From the NCBI GenBank assembly GCA_013398055.1, contig VZRS01012043.1:108328-172327 (forward strand): a stretch of DNA of 64,000 bases, written 5' to 3'. The notes under the pieces were generated by a model. It was given only the letters and a program-made list of their open reading frames with translations. It ran no database searches and had not been told where the DNA came from. The position numbers and the translations under genes are program-made. Position 1 is the first letter of the stretch. The number at the start of each line of letters is the position of its first letter. Of this stretch, positions 57,916 through 64,000 are shown one piece after another. Source of the stretch: Ifrita kowaldi (lineage: Eukaryota > Chordata > Aves > Passeriformes > Cinclosomatidae).

Positions 57916-60285
57916 GGTATTTCCAATTTCTTCAGAGTCACCTTCCTTGCTCTGAGAACTGCACAGAAATCTTAAACACCCAGAGTAGCTGCTGGGTTTT
58001 CAGATGCCACTATATTTCAGTGCCTGTTTAGATGTCTTGGACCTTGGTGTCCTCTTTCCTTCCTTGTCTGTCCAAAGATGATCCAATTTGACCTAGAATT
58101 TTGGGGCTTGCCTTCAAGTTCTTGTATTTTAAACTTAAGCCTTGAATGCTTGTGGTTCAATTCCCCTTGGATTGCCTGAAAATATAGATTTTCAGGCTTC
58201 CTTGTAAAAAAGTACAAAAGTGTACAAAAGATGGAAGAACTATAAAGAAAAAGCTCTTTTATATAAACTAGTGGATCAAACTCAGTGATGGATACATCAA
58301 AGTATTTGCATGCCTGATTTCTATTTCTCTTAGAAGGAGTGCAAGCAGGTAAACGTTTTCCTAGATCTGGCCCAGAGGCTAAACAGACTTTCAAAGGATA
58401 TTTAGGTATTTTGTAAGTAAACAGTCTTTATGTGCTGCTGCACTGAAGCAGCCCATTTTTAGTTTTTGCATGTGAGAAAATTTTAACTCATCCTTTTAGG
58501 CACAACTGTGTGTGGTGGTAAGTTGAACAGGATGGCATCCCAAGGAAACTAAATTACCCAAATATTTCTAGTATGAAAGGCAAATGGAAATACAACCATG
58601 AAACATCCTGGCACGCAGACAATAATCTCCAAAGTGACCTCAGAAGTTTATTGGTTCTTATTTCTGCTTGCAGACAGGAACTCTTGTGTTTAAATCAAAT
58701 CAGGCAACTTAAAAATTATATCTAATCAACAAAGAAGATAAAGAGGAGGCTACTGTACTGATTCACCTTATCTTAAGACCTATTTTTGATCCTGATGCTG
58801 GAATGGAGAGGCCACACCAACTTAACTTATTCTGGGACCACGAACCGTGTTAACTCAAATTGCAACATATTTCTGCTTTGTCATTTCCCCTGCTTCATTT
58901 ATGGTTAATGGCAGCTGTTCCTCATGGGCCTTGACAGAAAAAGGACTGTGTTCAAAATCCAGCACACCACTTTGTCTGTAAAATTATTTCTTGACACTTT
59001 TGACTCTAAAGTTTTGTGCATGAGTAATCCCCTATTCTGTACATGAGGCTTCATAGGAAGTCTCTGACAAAGCCAGTACCTAAACCCCTATTTCCTGAGT
59101 TTTATGCCAAAGCCTGAAGTGTCATTTTTCTAAGATTCATCAGAGTGAACCTGCATCTGCTCCTTCACTCTTGAGATGAACTGTTCTACCAGAGGCTGTT
59201 TTTGCTGTACTCGCAGTCTGCAGTATCCCAGGCTGGAAGAGTGGGAGCTTTCAGTGCTTCCAGCATGGATGGCTACACCTGATTGTGCAGTCTGTTTATA
59301 GGGAGGAGATGAGCTCCTGTGTGGTGTTTTTCTGACCTTTTGCAGAACTTAATGATGGGAAAACTAATTTCCTAGACTTTATGAACTATTTTGATTTGAC
59401 CTCCTTTGTCTGGGAGGGGAGATTAAATGTGTTCTGAATGTAGGCACCTGGGGTGTCAGCCACCTAAATGAAGGCATACAGTGACCTTTGAGATGCCCCA
59501 GAACATCTGAATTACCTGCCTATCTGCAAGACATAGGAATTATCAGAGGCCCACAGCACTCTGGAGCTGCAGCTAGAAGCCAGTCAGAACACTACAGAAT
59601 TTTTTGTTTGGACAGCTCATTTTCACTTTATCCTGCAGATACCCCTCACCTTGAACTTAGCCAAGAGGAATCCTAGTGCACCTCTCTACAAGTTAGAACC
59701 ATTATATAAATACAAAAATTAACTTTTGCAGTCCCCTTAGTGATGGAAGGGGTAGATGCTTTTGCTTTGCTTTTGGAATATTGTTCAAAACAATCTCAGG
59801 CAAGCAAAGGAGAAAAGATCTTATCCATCTCTGTCTATCTAAGGCCTAACTCTTGGCTTCATCTTCAGCTGTATAAAATATTATGCCTTTGGTCAAAATC
59901 AATAAAGTCATGCCAGTTGAACTGATGGGGATATGCCCAAAGATTAACTAGATCACTTACATCAAATGTTACAAGAAGACAAGGACTGCATCTGTATCTT
60001 TCAACCTTAAGTTCCCTAAGCACTAAATTAAATCATGCAGTGACTAAGAATAGTCGTGCCATTAAAAATGTTCAGAGACAGTCAAAAGCCCAACTGCTAC
60101 TCATGACCCAAATTCAAGATGGCCTTCAAATTTATTTTAGGCTGCAAAATGATGCTTTTGATTCTCCCTTCCCTTGATCTGTTGTGTAAATTAGACCTGT
60201 TGTGGAAGAGCAATGGAGTCTTTGGTGACAGATCGTATTCCAAGTGAAGTCTCTGAGGTGAATTTCCCTCTGAATTCTACTGATG
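57916..60285. other. unique non-coding stretch
   Basis: Holds the small perfect hairpin at 58174-58197 and otherwise nothing recognised. A weak MIR-like resemblance around 59060-59110 was not accepted. Confidence 0.45.
58174..58197. other. perfect 10-bp inverted repeat
   Basis: GCCTGAAAAT and ATTTTCAGGC flank the four bases ATAG. It is a compact dyad with no T run after it and no associated gene. It could be a protein-binding dyad or chance. Confidence 0.85.
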
Positions 60286-60293
60286 TGACGTCA
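60286..60293. promoter_or_regulatory. consensus cAMP-response element (TGACGTCA)
   Basis: Full palindromic TGACGTCA, the CREB/ATF binding site. It is CpG-containing and therefore uncommon in AT-rich bird DNA. It is followed within about 30 bases by TAATCC (60298-60303), a bicoid/OTX-type homeodomain word, and by TTAATTGAATTA. It may be the core of a distal enhancer. No promoter is visible next to it. Confidence 0.4.
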
Positions 60294-63135
60294 AAAGTAA
60301 TCCTTAAGCCAATTAATTGAATTACACAAAGTAAGTGAGTTACATTTCAATGGGAGTATACCCTAGGCAAAATTACTTCCTAAATTGCACCTGGACAGTG
60401 TTAATGAGGGCAAAAGAAATTTGTGGTATTAACAAGGGAGAAGCTTGGTTAGTAATTCATCCATAAAATGTGCATGATATGAATGATAGTGGATTCCTTA
60501 CAGAGTCAAAACACAAACAAGAATCCCTCTCTCTGTCCTCATGGATGAGACCCATGACATTTAATCTATATAATTTTATATGTACCATGTAAACATCCTT
60601 TTGAAAGTCTTTAAATTTGAATGTAATTGCTATCAGCTCTTGATTACATTCAGACTACATAATCTATCATTGAATCAAATAATTATTATTGCTGTTGTGA
60701 AATAGGGAATTATGCAAGAGCCTAAAGGAGAACTGCATAGCAGGTGAGAAACAAACAAATGAGGGTGGGGTAATTAATCTCTGTACCATAAAATGCTAAT
60801 GTTGTCCTAATAAATATGAATTCCTTCCATTGCTTGATATGCTCCCTACCAAGCATGTCACTTAGCCTGTGGTATGCTTCAGTTTAGTTTGAAGTGGCAG
60901 TACTATTAACACTTTAGCAAAATTATAATAGTTCCCTTTCATTTTCATAAAAGTAATTAAACTTATCAGTTTTCTTGTTATGCAACAAGCCAACCAATAA
61001 ATGGACAAAAAAAGTTCAATTTGTGGTATTTTTGAATTAGCATCCTATGCATCAGGGATTATTCAGATATGAGACTCTGAATTAATGATTTTTTAAAAAT
61101 AAATTTAAAAAAAAGAGGAAAGAAGAATGATGTTGGAAGAGAAACCTTCCTGTCAGTTCCTGCATTGATGAAATTATATTAACCACAGGGTAGCTACTAA
61201 TACTTCATTGCAAGCTCACAATTTTTTTCAGATAAAGCTAACCTGATGACTCCAGAAGGAGGCAGACATTTAAATTGCACTTAAATAAACAAATACCTTA
61301 CCGTGGTGAGAAGTGAATTGTGTGCTTGGACAGACTGGGCTTTTCAAGGTACACTGAACCTGGAGGATGCACCGCATAGAAGGATGCATTCTTCTCATGG
61401 AATGTAAATTAAAGAACTCTGAAAGGAACTGTGCCATGAAATCTGCTCAGAGATAAAGCAATGAGTTAAGAGAGGAAATAATATTCTTTGAGATTTCATA
61501 ATTTACATGGTCCAAATCTCAACACCCTCATGAATAGATATGCTCAATATATTTTAAAACCAGTCCTAATATATTATTCAGAGACAAGTGTAGAAGTTGG
61601 CATTTGATTTATGACCGCAAAGAATGAAGAGACAGAAAGATAGGCAGCCCCCAAGGCTACTTTGTCCCTGTGATGCATTCCCCAACTGGACTTGTAATGT
61701 TCCATATGATGAGATTCCCTATCCTTGGAGGTCAATTATGCCAAAACAAAAGTCCAGCAGGGACTTTCTGCTTATCTTCCAGCCATATGCTGGCATGGGG
61801 ACACCTGCAAACTCAGCTGCCTCACTCCATGAACAGGAGAAGAAAAATAGATGTGTGTTAAACTCAATTGATTTCACCTCATCACACCATGCTGCCAGAA
61901 GGGCTGGTTGCTCGGATGTGTTGTCCCTGTCCCTCTGCTGGCAGAGTAGGGCCAGGGATAAGGAAGCTGATAGGTGAAAATCTACCAAAGAGAGTATTTC
62001 TGATCCCAAGCTGCTGAGAGCTAGGAAAGCTCAAGTGAATGCTGCCACGTTTTCTGAATAGCTCCTTGTAGACTTTCTGACTCAGGACAGTGATCAGTGA
62101 AACTGAAATTCTTGCATTGTAGCAAGATTTTTCCCTTTTTTCCATGACACTTTCATAATACCCTTTAACAAAATATTATGCTTGACAGTCCTGTGGGTAA
62201 GATGCTTGATGTGATATGGGTGACACAATCCTTGTTCTGTTGCAAACCTGGTCTTGGACCAGATCTTCAGAAAGGTTTAGACCCCTAAGTATATGTTCCA
62301 GTAAGATTTTAAAGTCTACTAGCTTGAAGTACTTTTACTTCCTTGATTTTATTCAAGCTGATGTACTTTAGGTGCCTAGATACATGCACAATTGAACATC
62401 TCACAAGGTGTCTGTCTTTATCAGCCTGATTTGCCCTTACTTTCTCAGTATAACAGCTGTTTTTAGCTGATCTTAGTCTTTAGAAAATGAGCAGGCTAGA
62501 AATTATCTTTCTCTTTTTATATACATATGCATGCAGCACAGCATGAGCAGGCAACAGGGCTTCTGTTGTAACAGTGAACACAGTTCCTGCACCTAACTGG
62601 ATGATCATAAGATTTGAAAGCAAGAAGATTGTCTCCAATCAAAACAAATTCTAAGCAAGTGCTTTTCAACTGCACTGTCAGATTTCATGAATTGGAAACG
62701 AACAGACCCCTCTCGTTTGGGGATCTGTGACCTTAGTGAGTACTGGAACCAAAGCACACCAGACCCTTAACTTCTGAAACCATTTATGGAGTAGGGATTT
62801 GTTTTCACTCTCTGGCCACATCTGATAGCAAATTGCATTTTTATTAATTTATGTTCTTTAATATTATGGGCAGGAAGACAAATAACTGTCTCAGTATATA
62901 AACACTTCCCTGGAAATGAACAGATGAACAGATTTCAAACCCAGTTTTCATCATGCTCATCTAATTAGCTTTCTTACATGAGAGGTTGTGGTATTTCAAC
63001 AAGTAAAAGATGCTGATTTTCAAGTGAAAGTTCACAGCTAACTCTTAAATAAATCTGTTATCTTATTTTAGGGGATATATGGAACAAACTTCAGATTCAC
63101 CCAAATTCCTTTAATTCCTCAATATATTTAAATAA
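60294..63135. other. unique AT-rich non-coding stretch
   Basis: No exon recognised. Frames at 61624-62145 overlap on both strands. A weak resemblance at about 62260-62400 to palindromic reptile/bird repeats ('cttcagaaaggt...', '...taggtgcctaga') is not firm enough to call. Confidence 0.45.
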
Positions 63136-63185
63136 TATAATCATTTAGGTTGGAAAATACCTCTAAGATCATTGAGTCTGAAGTA
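63136..63185 (-). mobile_element. short CR1 LINE 3' end scrap (antisense)
   Basis: 'ataatcatttaggttggaaa' (63137-63156) followed by 'atacctctaagatcattgag' matches the antisense CR1 terminal block 'agaatcatttaggttggaaaagacctctaagatcatcgag'. Only about 50 bases are left. Confidence 0.7.
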
Positions 63186-63275
63186 GCTGGACCCGTGTGA
63201 CTCATGCAAAATAACACATGAAGACAGGAATAAAACCTGGATTTCGGAGTACAGTGTTCTCAATAGCAGGAGTCT
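63186..63275 (-). repeat. possible MIR-like fragment (antisense)
   Basis: 'acaggaataaaacctggatt' (about 63224-63243), then 'cagtgttctcaatagcagga' and 'gtcttaac' resemble the antisense MIR 'gggaatagaacccaggtttc...cagtcctgtgctctaacc' block, but without a second box to confirm it. Confidence 0.3.
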
Positions 63276-63837
63276 TAACTTCTAATAAAACCAACACCTG
63301 GGTTTTCCTGCAAGCCTCTAACACCTCCCAGACCAGCAGAAGGGTAGTAACTACTACCTATGCACTAAACTGAATTGACAGGGAACACTATCAAAACAGC
63401 ACATTTATCCAAGAAATATTTGAACATTTAACAATATTTTAAGAGAGCAAATGAATCTGTTTTCCCACAGCTAAAATGATTACTCACCCCACCACAAGTT
63501 TTGATGTGAGTTTTAGTGATAATCTCTGCTGCTTTGAAATACACAAAATAATGAACAGCTGCTCTGGCTGATGAAATGCAGAAGCAAAGTTGAGGTACTA
63601 ATCTCTCATAAAAAAAAGTTTATTGCATCTGGAATAAAAAGGCAATAAAGGATTATTGTTGATGCAGAACAAACCATAATAGTGATAAGAACAAAGTAAA
63701 CATATTCATCCTTTTCCTTTCTGAGATCTGGTTTTGCTACCTTTCAGCAAATGTAACAGACATTTGGATGATGTGCACATCCACATGGTTCTTGGGAGGG
63801 ATGAGCTGCTTCATTTCCTGATGCTATGTCTTGTTCC
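63276..63837. other. unique non-coding stretch
   Basis: Nothing recognised. Confidence 0.4.
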
Positions 63838-64000
63838 CTGGTTTCAGCTAGGGTAGAGGTAATTTGTTCTTAGTAGTTGGTCCAGTGCAGTATTTTGGAT
63901 ATGTTGTGAAAATGATGTTGATAACACACTGATGTTTTAGTTGTTGCTCAATAGTGCTAAATCAAGGGATTTTCATTTTCCCAGGCTCTGCCAGTGACCA
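63838..64000. mobile_element. avian endogenous-retrovirus LTR fragment, cut by the window end
   Basis: 'ttcagctagggtagaggtaa' (63843-63862), 'agtagttggtccagtgcagt', 'gatgttgataacacactgat' (63914-63933), 'gttttagttgttgct' and 'ctctgccagtga' (63985-63996) match, in order, a long-terminal-repeat type that I recall as very common in passerine genomes (ERVL-like; exact family name and orientation not certain). Only LTR sequence is visible, with no gag, pol or env frames. It continues beyond base 64000, so solo LTR versus provirus cannot be decided. Confidence 0.65.

Noticed and set aside
58151..58163. tRNA B-box-like word GGTTCAATTCC
   Set aside because: No matching A box at the right distance upstream and no cloverleaf could be drawn around it.
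62260..62400. Resemblance to palindromic reptile/bird repeats with 'taggtgcctaga' words
   Set aside because: Arms are too diverged and the central symmetric part is missing.
1..64000. CRISPR array, prokaryotic operon, phage or plasmid system
   Set aside because: No regularly spaced direct repeats with unique spacers, no dense gene order, and clear vertebrate retroelements throughout.

Overview
This window looks like bird nuclear DNA, most likely from a songbird. The evidence is several 5'-truncated CR1 LINE 3' ends (both strands, with the CR1-type tail built on TTCTATGATT), old L3/CR1-like and MIR-like fossils shared among amniotes, and a fragment at the right edge that matches from memory an endogenous-retrovirus LTR type common in passerines. 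There is no bacterial-style gene density, operon structure, CRISPR array, rRNA or tRNA. I found no protein-coding exon I can name. The open frames present are short, overlap on both strands, and are rich in low-complexity sequence. The window is best read as intergenic or intronic DNA around one CpG-rich promoter.

Layout. 1-18 kb: mostly unique AT-rich DNA carrying five old MIR/CORE-SINE-like relics (about 2.8, 9.7, 11.8, 14.0 and 18.0 kb), a pyrimidine tract (10.3 kb), two CR1 pieces (12.7 and 15.3 kb) and a small GC-rich patch with a good splice-donor-like site (13.1-13.4 kb). 18-40 kb: sparse, with simple repeats and one old CR1/L3-like block (29.7-30.3 kb). 40.5-45.6 kb: the notable part. 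Two segments each occur twice, nearly identical, joined at three single undetermined bases (41601, 43074, 44627). One of the repeated segments holds a CpG island with an inverted CCAAT box and a GC box. 45.6-52 kb: unique sequence with a perfect 37-bp tandem duplication and a possible non-coding exon. 52.1-54.1 kb: a heptanucleotide (GAGAAAA) array beside a long antisense L3/CR1 fossil. 54-64 kb: a 35-bp tandem repeat, three CR1 fragments, a consensus cAMP-response element, and the LTR fragment running off the end.

The main result is the 40.5-45.6 kb structure. Segment A (40527-41600 = 43075-44148) and segment C (42053-43073 = 44628-45648) are each duplicated with only three substitutions that I could see in about 2.1 kb. 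Each copy has a different unique piece between A and C: B (41602-42052) in the first and D (44149-44626) in the second. The simplest reading is a haplotype-type false duplication in which two short contigs were placed in the wrong order, the true locus being A-D-(gap)-B-C with one CpG-island promoter. A recent real tandem duplication with gaps in each copy is the alternative. I see no new biological system here.
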